From: an uncultured Eubacteriales bacterium
GTDB taxonomy: Bacteria; Bacillota; Clostridia; Oscillospirales; CAG-272
Direction of reading: 5' to 3'
Length of the DNA stretch: 31,891 bases
NCBI GenBank assembly: GCA_934432725.1
Contig: CAKRZE010000021.1
Location: 1 to 31,891, forward strand
Positions 7,615-16,334 of this stretch are shown in pieces (position 1 is the first letter of the stretch; every line of letters starts with the position of its first letter). Below the pieces are notes generated by a model. That model saw only the letters and a list, made by a program, of their open reading frames with translations, was not told where the DNA came from and did no database searches. Position numbers and translations under genes: made by a program.

Positions 7615-7661
7615 GAACAAAAAATAAACCGGGCTCGCGTCAAATACGCCTCAAGCCCGGT
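7615..7661 (-). terminator. intrinsic terminator of the first GxGYxYP lipoprotein gene
   Basis: ACCGGGCT (7628-7635) pairs with AGCCCGGT (7654-7661). On the minus strand the stem is followed by TTATTTTTTGTTC. It lies about 80 bases beyond the stop codon at 7739. Confidence 0.85.
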
Positions 7662-7677
7662 CGGAATGCTTGGGGTT

Positions 7678-7706
7678 GTTAAAAGACTGACGCTTTTAAC
7701 AGCCCT
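7678..7706. other. small perfect hairpin downstream of the lipoprotein gene
   Basis: GTTAAAAG and CTTTTAAC form an 8-bp perfect stem around a 7-base loop at 7678-7700. A T-run lies 6 bases further on the plus strand. It may protect the 3' end of the minus-strand transcript. Confidence 0.4.
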
Positions 7707-7738
7707 GTTTTTTGTTGAAATAGTTGTTTTGCCCGGAA

Positions 7739-10024
7739 TCAGCCGAGTCTCTTTGTCTGCTTGGACTGCGCAATCAGATCCATCATGGTATAGGGATCTA
7801 CGTACATGTATGTATACGTGCCGTCCTTGTTGTTGGCATATTCCGTGAAGCCGTTGACAAATGCCTTGATCGTCGAGGGACTTTCCAGAACGGTTCTGCC
7901 GGCAGCAAAATTCAGATTCATGGTGTTGAATACGCCCATCAGACCGTTATAGCAATCCTCTGTTGTGCTGATTCCCAGACCGGTCTGGCAGGGCATCGCA
8001 TAGAAGTTGTCTTTCTTGAAGATTTTCTTTGAGGAGTGCGTGTCTGAGTTGTAGAAAATTCCGTTCGGGGCAAGCTGAGAATACATCTGCATGACCTTCT
8101 CGTTCATCATCTCATAGCCGTCGATCAGGAAGGCTACCATGTCGATGTCGAACTGTGCCATTTTCTTCTTGGAGTATGCAACCCATTTGTCCATCGCGTC
8201 CTGAGTTCTGAGCTGAGACGGGAACAGATAGCCTGCACCGCTGTCTCCGGTCAGAATGTAGTCATTTTCCGTCATGGTCGTCATGACCCACTCCCATGTC
8301 ATCGGGCAGCGCTCCGAGAGGTTCGGATTGAAGCCCCACATCAGCGGGAGATCGCCGCGCGCCTGATCCTGCCAGAGATTGACCAGATGATATTTCATCC
8401 ATGCGGCAGAGTCATAGTCACCCATGTAAATGGTGAAGTAGCGCACCTTCGGGTCAAAGGTCAGATCCTGCTTCCGGTGGTTGTTTTCGTATTTCTCCTT
8501 CAGCGGATACCATGTATAGACGGATGCGTTGGTCATATACTGCTGACCGGCGGCATCAGCCTCCATGGTTACGTTATATTTGGATACGAATCCGGCAAAC
8601 GCCCACTCCGATTGGGACGGAGCCCAGCCGCAGTTCGGGTCGCAGTAATTGGAATACTTGATCCACCAGAACGGGAAGCCGATCAGCTGGATGGTTTCGC
8701 CGCCGTTGCGCTTGGATGCTTTCTGCAGCAGCCTTGTCAGCGTCTTTTTGTCGGTGCCGGGTTTCTGGTCCGGTTCGTCGGTCGGAGCCTCGGTGGAGCT
8801 GTAATACAGGTCAAAGAAGAACATCTGCTTCATGACCATATAGTCCATGCTGTAAACCATGTTGTCGCGCGCGGTTGCGTTGGGATTGCCGACAAACGGA
8901 TAGCCGTCCAGAATGTATGCGAGATAGCCCGGGTTGCAGCGGTCCATGTATTTTTCCATTGCCCAGAGGTAAACATCGTTTTTCGGGCTTCCGCTGGAGG
9001 CAGTCGAGGAATCGGGCAGCGTACCCTTTCCGGTGAACATGCCGACCAGATTCTGCTTAACCTCAACGCCCTGCTCGGTCAGATAGGTGTACAGGCTTTC
9101 CGGCGCGGTGTCATACCGGACCGGCAGATAGCCGTCCAGACCGCAGATGGTTGCCGCCGCGTTGGCGGTTGCCGGAACAGCCTCATCCCAAAGAATCAGA
9201 CCGTGTTCCTTGATGAACGGCATGAAATATTCCCAGAGCTGTGCAATGTCGGTCAGACGGATTTCCTCGGAATCTGCCATGAATCTGCCGTCTTCTGTAA
9301 TGTAGTCATACCAGAATTCATCGGACATGTCATAGTTCAGATAGACCATCTGATGGTTTTCCTTGCTGTTCCGGTTGATAAGACCCTGCAGGCAGCTGTA
9401 GAACCGGGTGATATCGCCCTCGGTAAAGCCGCAGTTCTGATACAGGGAGTTCTCAATGATATATACTGTATAGGAAAGCTCAAAGGTTTTTTTGTCATTC
9501 AGCCCGGCGGGGACGGTAAGCTCCGTTTTGGAATAGGTGTTGTCCTCAGAGTTGAAGCCGAGATATTCCTGCATAAAGAACTGTACCGCCTTTTTTGTAC
9601 TCAGTTCATTGGAACCGGTGATAACGAGACGATCGTTTTTCATTCCGATGTAATATTCGTTTTTGCCGAGGGAGGCGATCGCTTCCTGACTCTCCGGACG
9701 GTTTGTCGGTCCGACCAGAATCTCCTTGGTTCCCGTCGGGACCTGCTCGCCGCGGCCTACGAAGTCGGTCGTCAGCTCAAGCTCTACACCGGTTGCCTGT
9801 GTGATGCCCTTGCGGAGCCTGACGGTGAGATCAATGTAATCCTGACTGACGGAATCACCGCGGACCAAGGTGTATGCGGATACGCCGTTTCCCGCCAAAG
9901 CGATCTGTTCGGGAGCTTCGGTGGAGGGGGAGTCCGGTCCGGTCGTTTTGCAGGAGGACAGCCCGAAGATGCCGGTCAGTGTCGTACACAGCAGCAGGAC
10001 CGTCAAAAAAAGCCTTCGCTTCAT
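7739..10024 (-). CDS. GxGYxYP-family lipoprotein (paralog 1)
   Basis: A 761-residue predicted lipoprotein. Residues 1-24 are a lipoprotein signal peptide (MKRR, a hydrophobic core, then LSSC with the modified Cys25), followed by a disordered linker. The family-naming motif is GAGYLFP at residues 596-602, within TGDSGAGYLFP, matching the GxGYxYP putative glycoside hydrolase C-terminal domain; the middle part belongs to the matching N-terminal domain. No enzymatic activity is proven for the family. I choose the ATG at 10024, ten bases after AAAGGA; MNSH at 10036 is too close to it. A strong promoter lies at 10123-10151 and a terminator at 7615-7661, so it is a single-gene unit. The gene at 10913-13165 is a full-length paralog in the same direction. 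It probably acts on the outer face of the membrane on a glycan or cell-wall component (inference). Confidence 0.85.
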   Translation of the reverse strand: MKRRLFLTVLLLCTTLTGIFGLSSCKTTGPDSPSTEAPEQIALAGNGVSAYTLVRGDSVSQDYIDLTVRLRKGITQATGVELELTTDFVGRGEQVPTGTKEILVGPTNRPESQEAIASLGKNEYYIGMKNDRLVITGSNELSTKKAVQFFMQEYLGFNSEDNTYSKTELTVPAGLNDKKTFELSYTVYIIENSLYQNCGFTEGDITRFYSCLQGLINRNSKENHQMVYLNYDMSDEFWYDYITEDGRFMADSEEIRLTDIAQLWEYFMPFIKEHGLILWDEAVPATANAAATICGLDGYLPVRYDTAPESLYTYLTEQGVEVKQNLVGMFTGKGTLPDSSTASSGSPKNDVYLWAMEKYMDRCNPGYLAYILDGYPFVGNPNATARDNMVYSMDYMVMKQMFFFDLYYSSTEAPTDEPDQKPGTDKKTLTRLLQKASKRNGGETIQLIGFPFWWIKYSNYCDPNCGWAPSQSEWAFAGFVSKYNVTMEADAAGQQYMTNASVYTWYPLKEKYENNHRKQDLTFDPKVRYFTIYMGDYDSAAWMKYHLVNLWQDQARGDLPLMWGFNPNLSERCPMTWEWVMTTMTENDYILTGDSGAGYLFPSQLRTQDAMDKWVAYSKKKMAQFDIDMVAFLIDGYEMMNEKVMQMYSQLAPNGIFYNSDTHSSKKIFKKDNFYAMPCQTGLGISTTEDCYNGLMGVFNTMNLNFAAGRTVLESPSTIKAFVNGFTEYANNKDGTYTYMYVDPYTMMDLIAQSKQTKRLG

Positions 10025-10122
10025 GTGTGAGTTCATTCCTTTCGCATTTGCAGATGTCGATTTCACCAAAAACGGTTTGAGAACTGTGAAATATAACATT
10101 TTCCGCAGTATTTTACATTTTA

Positions 10123-10151
10123 ATTATACAGAAGCGGGTTCGATGTGTCAA
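10123..10151 (-). promoter_or_regulatory. promoter of GxGYxYP paralog 1
   Basis: On the minus strand, TTGACA (10146-10151), a 17-bp spacer and TATAAT (10123-10128): both hexamers are perfect consensus. The leader is about 90 nt. Confidence 0.88.
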
Positions 10152-10840
10152 GCGGTTTTGTCATATATTTTAAAAAATACGCGGCATGCGCTTGGAAAAT
10201 GTGAAAAATGACAAAATATTACGGAAATGATTGCGGTTGAAGGAAGACACCAAAGGCAGGCTCTGCACAGTCGATCAAAAATCAGTGGGGAAAGCCCCCT
10301 GTTCTGTGCGCGGCATGGAGCCGGATATGCGGGCAGCGGAGCGGATGCTTTGCGGCTGCTGTTTGCGGAAGCGGGTTTTACGGCTTTGCCGTCAGGCGGG
10401 ACGCGCCGCAGGCAACGGAGTCGGATGTGCGGGATGCTTTTACGGCGTTCTTTACGGGCAGGGAAAAAAGCAGACTTTTGACATAGGCTGGCGGCATCTC
10501 ATGCGGCTGCGTGAGATACGGGACATATTCATGCCGCATATGTGCGGGGCGTACTTCCGTCCTTGTATTTGTGCCGCATATATGCCTCGCGGGGACATTC
10601 TGTGTGTTTGCGAAGCGGTATATTCCCACTGCGCTCCGCCGCGGGAGGGAAAGAGCGCTTCAGGCAAGCCGGCTTTTCTGTCGAATGCGGCAAAAGCGCG
10701 AAAAAACGGCTCACGGCTGGGTGATTTCCGCAAAGAGCAGCTTTTTTGCAGGTCAGACGCGGCGGGAGCTGCCCGGGTTGGACAGATTTTTTTGCGGACT
10801 CGCTTTATGCGGCAGTTTGCTCCATTGCCTGCACTGCATT
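10152..10840. other. 690-bp spacer, no gene seen
   Basis: Open frames exist on both strands but none has a ribosome binding site, a recognisable motif or normal composition. Two related short blocks occur, tgccgcatatgtgcgg near 10530 and tgccgcatatatgcc near 10570, each nearly palindromic around GCATATGC. Their meaning is unknown. Confidence 0.5.
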
Positions 10841-10891
10841 GAAAAAAGAATGCCCGCCGCACCGGATGGCGGATTGCATCGGTGCAGCGGG
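10841..10891 (-). terminator. intrinsic terminator of GxGYxYP paralog 2
   Basis: CCCGC-c-GCACCG-g-AT (10853-10867) pairs with ATCGGTGC-a-GCGGG (10878-10891). On the minus strand it is followed by CATTCTTTTTTC. It lies about 20 bases beyond the stop of the gene. Confidence 0.8.
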
Positions 10892-10912
10892 AGGCGGCAT
10901 AAGAAGCGCGGG

Positions 10913-13165
10913 TCAGCGGATGGCTCTGCCCTGACCGGACTGGACAATCAGGTCAAAGAAGGTGTAGGGATCGACATAGCAGTATGTATAGCCGTCATTT
11001 TTTCCGTTTGCATAGATCAGGATATCGTTTACATTCTTTGCAATCTGTGTGGGGGAAACGCGGATGGTGCGGCAGACGGAAAAGTTGACCTTGTCCTGCA
11101 TATACTCATAGAATTCCTCTTTGTTCGTATAGTCCCGCATGCCGGTGATCGGCGTCCCTTGGAAGGTGACAAGGCGCATGGAGTTGTTGGAGAATGCGCC
11201 GGTCGGAGTGATCTGGTTGTAAAGTCCGTAAACATTCCGGTCAAAGCGGAGCGCGCCGTTGAGAATAAAGCCGCAGATGTCCATATCGAACTGCTTGAGG
11301 AACGGCTCGTTGTATTTTACCCATGCATCACCCGCGTCCGGGAGCGTGCGCCCTCCCGTTCCCTGAAAGAGCGCGCCGGGGTTGATATATCCCGCGCCGC
11401 TGTCTCCCGTGACAAAGTAATCATTTTCGGTTTTGTTTTTGTATACATAGTCGAATACCATCGGAATCCGTTTGGAAAGGTTCGGGTTGAAGCCCCATGC
11501 AAGCGGAATTGTGCCGCGCGCGGAGTCCGGGTAGAAGTCCGGAATGACATATTTCAGCCACGCGGAGGAGTCGTAGTCTCCGACATATACGGTGAAGTAT
11601 CTTGTCTTTTTGTCAAAGGTGAGCTTTTGCGTCGGACGGTTGTTTTCATAGTGGGCTTCCAGCGGATAGTACGCATACATGGAGGCGTTTGTCATGCAGC
11701 ACGGATGCGCACAGTCTGCCTCCAGAACACAGTTATAGGTAGAGACAAGCTGGGCAAACTTCCATTCCAAAGTGACCTCCGGCGTTTTTCCGCGGTTGAG
11801 GAAGCGGGTGTATTTCATCCACCACGGCGGGAAGCCGACAACGCGCGTAAATTCTCCGTCGGCGCGGTCGTAGGCTGCCTGAAGAATTTTGCAGAGCGTG
11901 CTGTAGTCGGTGCCCTTTTTCTGCGTCGGATCGTCAAACGGAATATCATTTTCCGTACAGAGCAGGTCAAAGCAGAAGGCACGGTTCATGACAAAATAGT
12001 CGTGATTGAAGATGGCGTTGTAAAAGGCTGAGGTAGATTCCGCACCCTCATAGGTGGTGCTTCCCGGGACGCAGCCCGCTCCGTCCAGCGTGTAAGCCAG
12101 AAGCCCGGTCGAGCACCGGTCCATATACAGCTCCAGAGCCCAGAGATAGGCATCGCATTTGGCGCTTCCCGAGGAGGAAACGGAGGTATCCGGAATGGTT
12201 CCCTTTCCGGTGAACTTATCTGCCAGTGAGAGCTTGGCTTCGACTCCCAGCTCGGTCAGCTTCCGGTACAGGCTGCCCTCCGCAGTGTCGTATTTGACCG
12301 GGAGAAAGCCGTCAACGCCGCAGACAGTGGAGGCAACGTTGGCGGTTGCCGGAACTGCCGGGTCCCACAGGACCATGCCGTACTGTTTGATATACGGCAG
12401 AAAGGTGTCCCAGAAATCCTGTTCTGTCCGGATCAGCTTTATCTGGTAGTCGCTGAAATAGTTTCCGTCCTCGCGCATGTATTTCAGCCAGAAAGCGTCC
12501 TTTTCATCGTTGTTCAGATGGACAATAAAACGGGTGCTTTCAAAATCCGCATTGATTTTTCCCTGCAGGCAGACAACAAGTCGGATGAAATCCTGCTCCA
12601 TATAGGGCGGATTTCCGAGAAGACCGTTTGATATATTGATGATTTTATACTGGTTGGCGGATTCTATGAAGATATCCGGGCTTTCCGCAAGCTCCAGCGT
12701 CGGAGTCCTGTCGGCGCCCTCCGTATATTTCAGGCAGTTGTCGATAAAATACTCCACGGCATCGGCTGTAATATTGGCGTTCGTTCCGCCGATGATCAGC
12801 TTGCTGCCCTGTGCCTTGATGACAAACTGCGTGGCACTGCTCAGCTTTTCAAAGACCTCATCGCTTTCTGTCCGTCCGGTCTGACCGACCAGAATTTCCT
12901 TTTCCGGTGCTGAGTCTTCGCCCGGCTGTGCCAGACGGAGCGTGAATTCGGCTCCGGTCATTTCCTGCAGCGTGTCGCACAGCTTTCCGGCAGCATCGCG
13001 CTCCTTCTGCGGGGCGCTGCTGCTGCATGTGACGGTATAGAGCGCTGTTCCGTCGGCAGTCAGTCTGATTTTTTCGGTTTCCGGTTTTTTGGTGTTCTGA
13101 CAGGAGACGCACACAAGTGCGGAAAGCATGACCAGGAGAATGGCTGGCAGAATTCGTTTTTTCAT
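10913..13165 (-). CDS. GxGYxYP-family lipoprotein (paralog 2)
   Basis: A 750-residue relative of the protein at 7739-10024, collinear along most of its length. Signal peptide: MKKR plus a hydrophobic stretch ending at VSC, Cys22; the residue at -3 is Cys rather than Leu, so the lipobox is weaker than in paralog 1. The family motif is GAGYINP at residues 590-596 within TGDSGAGY. Shared blocks include LWDPAVPATANVASTVCGVDGFLPVKYD and LAWGFNPNLS (LMWGFNPNLS in paralog 1). The ATG at 13165 is the natural signal-peptide start. A stem-loop (13177-13192) lies between an AAAGG sequence and the start codon. The promoter at 13616-13644 implies a leader of about 440 nt. Substrate unknown; likely a surface-exposed glycan-active or glycan-binding protein. 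Confidence 0.84.
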   Translation of the reverse strand: MKKRILPAILLVMLSALVCVSCQNTKKPETEKIRLTADGTALYTVTCSSSAPQKERDAAGKLCDTLQEMTGAEFTLRLAQPGEDSAPEKEILVGQTGRTESDEVFEKLSSATQFVIKAQGSKLIIGGTNANITADAVEYFIDNCLKYTEGADRTPTLELAESPDIFIESANQYKIINISNGLLGNPPYMEQDFIRLVVCLQGKINADFESTRFIVHLNNDEKDAFWLKYMREDGNYFSDYQIKLIRTEQDFWDTFLPYIKQYGMVLWDPAVPATANVASTVCGVDGFLPVKYDTAEGSLYRKLTELGVEAKLSLADKFTGKGTIPDTSVSSSGSAKCDAYLWALELYMDRCSTGLLAYTLDGAGCVPGSTTYEGAESTSAFYNAIFNHDYFVMNRAFCFDLLCTENDIPFDDPTQKKGTDYSTLCKILQAAYDRADGEFTRVVGFPPWWMKYTRFLNRGKTPEVTLEWKFAQLVSTYNCVLEADCAHPCCMTNASMYAYYPLEAHYENNRPTQKLTFDKKTRYFTVYVGDYDSSAWLKYVIPDFYPDSARGTIPLAWGFNPNLSKRIPMVFDYVYKNKTENDYFVTGDSGAGYINPGALFQGTGGRTLPDAGDAWVKYNEPFLKQFDMDICGFILNGALRFDRNVYGLYNQITPTGAFSNNSMRLVTFQGTPITGMRDYTNKEEFYEYMQDKVNFSVCRTIRVSPTQIAKNVNDILIYANGKNDGYTYCYVDPYTFFDLIVQSGQGRAIR

Positions 13166-13176
13166 AAAACGGTGTC

Positions 13177-13202
13177 CCCGAATTGCTTCGGGTTTTTCCT
13201 TT
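13177..13202 (-). promoter_or_regulatory. SD plus stem-loop before the GxGYxYP paralog 2 start
   Basis: On the minus strand AAAGG (13198-13202) precedes the stem CCCGAA/TTCGGG with tetraloop GCAA (13177-13192), and the ATG follows 11 bases later. GGGGA at the 3' edge of the stem could itself be the ribosome binding site. The arrangement recurs at proC, the flavoprotein gene and the AbrB gene. Confidence 0.5.
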
Positions 13203-13615
13203 CGTCAGACTTGTGGATGCGGTGCGCGGAGGGATGCGGTTTTTTGCTGTACGGAGGCGAAGGTGTCTTGCCTGAGGATGCGGTTTTTGTTCCGGCGGGA
13301 AATCGGTAAGGGCTTGCGGGCTGCCCGCGATGTACGGAAATACGGCGGAGCTGTTTCCGGTCCGGATGTCTGCCTTACATGAGCGGACCAAACGGAATGC
13401 CGTGTCCGGAAGGGTGCCGGATGTCTGCTGTGCGGACGGAGGTGCGGCTTTTCGGTTTGGAACAGTCTGAAATCCCACATGGGATCAATGCGCCCGTGTG
13501 CCTGCTGGAAATTTTCGAATAGAGCAGTGGACGATTTTTTGGCGTTATTTCAATAGATAAAAAGGAATGCGGCATGTGCCGTCCAAGGGGGCCTTCCATC
13601 GGATCCGTTGTTGAT
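13193..13615. other. long 5' leader of GxGYxYP paralog 2
   Basis: About 440 nt between the predicted promoter and the start codon, read on the minus strand. I see no known riboswitch or T-box signature and no convincing upstream gene. The region has ccggatgtctgc twice (near 13362 and 13418). Confidence 0.4.
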
Positions 13616-13644
13616 AGAATAACACATAATGACAAATTTGTCAA
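13616..13644 (-). promoter_or_regulatory. promoter with overlapping palindrome, GxGYxYP paralog 2
   Basis: On the minus strand TTGACA (13639-13644), 17 bp, TATTCT (13616-13621). The perfect 14-bp palindrome TGACAAATTTGTCA (13630-13643) covers most of the -35 box and part of the spacer, which is an ideal repressor position. Confidence 0.7.
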
Positions 13645-14026
13645 TGACCAAGGGACGGGGAAAGCATGAAGCGCCTGAGGGATTTTCGGCGCGGGGGAGG
13701 GGGACGGGCATATTGCGGAAACCGCGCAGTAAAAGCTGCGGCGGGGGCGGTCACGGACGGAAACGCCGTGCTTCCGGGGCAGCCCGGAAGCCTTTCCGCT
13801 CCCGGTCAGACCGGCGCTGCGGGAGGAATGCTTTGCGGTAAGACGCGCGGAAGCCCCAGCCGTGTTTTGGCGGGCGGAATTTAACGGGGAAGCCGAAAGG
13901 ATAAAAATAAAAAATCAGTATGTTTTTGGATGCGAAAAAAGTTACAATTAATGAATATTCATACAAGAAGTATCGAAAATGGATAAAATGCAAATCGGGT
14001 TTAACGATTTTGATACAAATTATACA
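13645..14026. other. spacer upstream of the CBM9-like gene
   Basis: No gene is visible. The right part is AT-rich and contains the perfect palindrome ATGAATATTCAT (13951-13962), about 75 bp upstream of the promoter, a possible activator or repressor site. Confidence 0.4.
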
Positions 14027-14055
14027 TTGTTTTCTCCAAAGGAATCCCGTATAAT
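14027..14055 (+). promoter_or_regulatory. promoter of the CBM9-like surface protein
   Basis: TTGTTT (14027-14032), a 17-bp spacer and a perfect TATAAT (14050-14055). The leader is about 50 nt. Confidence 0.78.
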
Positions 14056-14112
14056 GAACTACAGACCGGACGAAACTTTATGCCGGTCAAATACAGAAAA
14101 GGAGATTTTGGT

Positions 14113-15141
14113 ATGAAAAAGACATTTGCTGCCGCGTTGGCAGCGCTGATGTTTGCAGGTACGCTCGCAATGGGAACGGGCGCGGCAAACGAACCGGTTG
14201 ATACAATTGAAGTGCCGTACAAGGACGCCGTAATCGACGGCGTTGTGGATGAAGGGGAATGGGACGATGCCACTGCGCTTATTCTGAACATTTCCGATAC
14301 ACAGACGTGGAGCGCCGGCGGCGCCGGCATTGTCGGTGACGTGGAGGCTGCCAAAAAGCGCACCGATGACGATTTTACCGTGACCATCAAAATGATGTAC
14401 AAGGACGGATGGCTGTACTATCTGGAGACCAGAAAGGACTCTACTCCGTACTACAAGGCAAAGAACTTCCGCCATGCATACACGCAGGACGGAACCCTGA
14501 TTTGGTTCTATAACAATACCGATACGGTGGACCCGGATGTTATTTCCGTGTTCGCTAAGAACGAGAACCCCGAAAATGATTACAACGGCCAGGGCGCGTT
14601 CATGGTGTACGGTGTGCGGAACAGCCAGGAGGATGCCTCCACGCTGGACTGCGAAGAGATCCAGTCTACCGTGACGGCTGACGGCTATGTCATTGAGGCA
14701 AAGATCGATATCAAAAAGCTGAACATGACCGAGGTCGAGCTGGCAAAGGGCAATTACAACTTTACATTCTGCTCGGTTGATATTTACAATCAGGATTATG
14801 TTGCGGAAAAGGATACGCTGTGGGCCGGCTTCGGCTATCAGGCGCAGTATACCGGCGTCAATAACTGGACCAGCGCTCCTCAGATCAAGCTGGTCGGCGG
14901 AACCTATGAGACCGAGGTCGTTGAGACCAAGCCGGAAACCAAGCCTGAAACGAAGCCCGAGACTAAGCCCGAAACAACGCCTGAGACCAAGGCTGCCGAC
15001 ACGAAGGCTGAAACAAAGGCTGCCGACACAACGGCTCCCGAGACCAAGAACAATACCGGTCTGATCATCGGTATCGTTGCCGCTGTGGTGATTGTGGCAG
15101 TTGTCGTTGTCATCGTGGTGAAGAAAAAGAAGGAAGCGTAA
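14113..15141 (+). CDS. secreted CBM9-like protein with ETKP stalk and C-terminal membrane anchor
   Basis: A 342-residue surface protein. Residues 1-25 are a Sec signal peptide (MKKT, hydrophobic core, GTGAA). Residues of about 30-265 resemble the carbohydrate-binding module 9-like / DOMON-type beta-sandwich: it opens with VIDGVVDEGEWDDA and contains DGWLYYLETRKD and VIEAKIDIKKLN. From about 270 to 313 there is a low-complexity stalk of ETKP repeats passing into ETKAADT repeats. Residues of about 316-336 are one transmembrane helix, followed by KKKKEA, which puts the C-terminus inside. The start at 14113 follows AAAAGGAG; the ATG-less extension upstream has no such site. The gene has its own promoter and a strong terminator. 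The likely role is display of a glycan-binding or haem/sugar-binding domain on the cell surface; the ligand is unknown. Confidence 0.82.
   Translation: MKKTFAAALAALMFAGTLAMGTGAANEPVDTIEVPYKDAVIDGVVDEGEWDDATALILNISDTQTWSAGGAGIVGDVEAAKKRTDDDFTVTIKMMYKDGWLYYLETRKDSTPYYKAKNFRHAYTQDGTLIWFYNNTDTVDPDVISVFAKNENPENDYNGQGAFMVYGVRNSQEDASTLDCEEIQSTVTADGYVIEAKIDIKKLNMTEVELAKGNYNFTFCSVDIYNQDYVAEKDTLWAGFGYQAQYTGVNNWTSAPQIKLVGGTYETEVVETKPETKPETKPETKPETTPETKAADTKAETKAADTTAPETKNNTGLIIGIVAAVVIVAVVVVIVVKKKKEA
14920..15050 (+). repeat. in-frame ETKP / ETKAADT repeat
   Basis: A 12-bp unit encoding E-T-K-P is repeated about five times with silent changes (gagaccaagcc, gaaacgaagcc, gagactaagcc) and then drifts to ETKAADT units. 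It encodes the stalk of the surface protein and is a likely site of length variation. Confidence 0.8.
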
Positions 15142-15534
15142 GCTTCTGAAAGCAGTGCGGCGGAAAACCGTTCCGCAGCCCGGCATGCCGCCTTGCGGTC
15201 CCCCGGAGCGCGGTGCGATTGACAAGCCGCCGTGATGACGGAGGGGCTGGGCTTTCCGGCTCAAAAAACGGACCGGAAATGCGGGAAGCTTTTCGTTTCC
15301 GGATAAAAACAGGATACAAAGAGGGGCTGCCAAAACGTCATGTTTTGGCAGCCCCTTCGGCATGTACCCGGGATTTCGGTATCTTTGCCGCGATTCCGGA
15401 CGCGGCTGCCTGTTTTTTGTTTCTTTGACAGCAAATCGGCGGTGCCTGAGCGGCTCGGAAAGAGCGTCCGGCAGCGCTTTGCCTGCGGAAGGCTCGGACG
15501 GCGGACTGTGAATGAAGCCGCCCGCCGGAGGAGG
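15142..15534. other. convergent spacer holding one strong hairpin
   Basis: No gene is seen on either strand. The only clear structure is the 14-bp perfect hairpin at 15323-15355. Confidence 0.55.
15323..15355. terminator. bidirectional terminator between convergent genes
   Basis: GGGGCTGCCAAAAC (15323-15336) and its exact complement (15342-15355) around a 5-base loop. It serves the CBM9-like gene from the left and trmO from the right. The T-runs outside are short, but T-tracts are built into the stem. Confidence 0.75.
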
Positions 15535-16305
15535 CTACGGCGTTTCCGGAAAAATCTCACTTACGGTCAGAATCGAGCCTGACACGCGGAACCGGACGGT
15601 GAAGCCGGAATAGGAGAGAGAATATATGCGCTGCGGATCGCTCTGATAGGCGGGACGGGGATCGGAGGCGAGAATGCCGGTCAGGCTTTCGCGCATTTGC
15701 GGGGGAAGCCTCATTTGCAGGTCGTCCGGGAAGTCCACGTACAGCGTATCATGGATATGGCTGTCCGCAAATCCGCCGGAGGCATCCGGGTGGGAGTCTG
15801 TAAAGGGGAGATAGGGCTTGATATCCAGAATTGGCGTCTGATCCATCAGATCGGCGCCCGACACGGTCAAAACCGGTCCCTGCGGCGTGTGGAGGTCGAT
15901 GCGCTCCAGCCGGACCGAGGATAGCCCGATCGGGTTCGGGCGGAACGGAGAGCGGGTGGCAAATACCCCGACGCGCGTATTGCCGCCGAGCCGGGGCGGG
16001 CGGACGGTGGGACTCCAGGTGTCGCGGCAGCACTCGGAAAAAATCCAGAGCAGCCAGAGATGGGTGAAATCCTCCATGCCCCGCAGAGCCTCCGGGCTGC
16101 GGTACTCCGGTTCAAATACGATGCGGGCGCGCAGGGACGGAACCAGACCGCTTTGGCGCGGAATCCCGAACTTCTCGGGAAATCCGGTGCGGATTCTGGC
16201 AATGACGCGCAGCGCGGGTACGGATGACGGTTCTGACTTCATGCGACAAAGATTCTGCCTCCGCGGAGGGGGCAGCCTTTCCTGATTGATTTTTGAAGGA
16301 TGCAT
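15535..16305 (-). CDS. trmO: tRNA (N6-threonylcarbamoyladenosine37-N6)-methyltransferase TrmO
   Basis: A 256-residue TrmO/YaeB (UPF0066) protein, which methylates the t6A37 base of certain tRNAs using SAM. The beta-barrel motifs are FPEKFGIPRQSGL (43-54), RSPFRPNPIGLS (118-129, SAM-binding family signature) and DQTPILDIKPY (155-165); a C-terminal domain of normal size follows with DPRPAYQ. The ATG at 16305 is supported by AGGAG eight bases upstream; it adds about 30 residues before the conserved core, and Met22 (16242) is the alternative start but has no well-placed binding site. The upstream methyltransferase gene ends only 29 bases before it, so they are probably co-transcribed. Confidence 0.92.
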   Translation of the reverse strand: MHPSKINQERLPPPRRQNLCRMKSEPSSVPALRVIARIRTGFPEKFGIPRQSGLVPSLRARIVFEPEYRSPEALRGMEDFTHLWLLWIFSECCRDTWSPTVRPPRLGGNTRVGVFATRSPFRPNPIGLSSVRLERIDLHTPQGPVLTVSGADLMDQTPILDIKPYLPFTDSHPDASGGFADSHIHDTLYVDFPDDLQMRLPPQMRESLTGILASDPRPAYQSDPQRIYSLSYSGFTVRFRVSGSILTVSEIFPETP

Positions 16306-16334
16306 CGGAGCGGCTCCTGAAGGATGGAACCCGG

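Noticed and set aside
8387..10030. 547-codon plus-strand frame opposite GxGYxYP paralog 1
   Set aside because: Antisense shadow of a gene with signal peptide, family motif, promoter and terminator; no features of its own.
10511..12031. 506-codon plus-strand frame in and beyond the spacer
   Set aside because: Its right half is antisense to GxGYxYP paralog 2 and it contains that gene's terminator; no ribosome binding site.
14059..15363. 434-codon minus-strand frame opposite the CBM9-like gene
   Set aside because: Shadow; it crosses the promoter and the terminator hairpin of the real gene.
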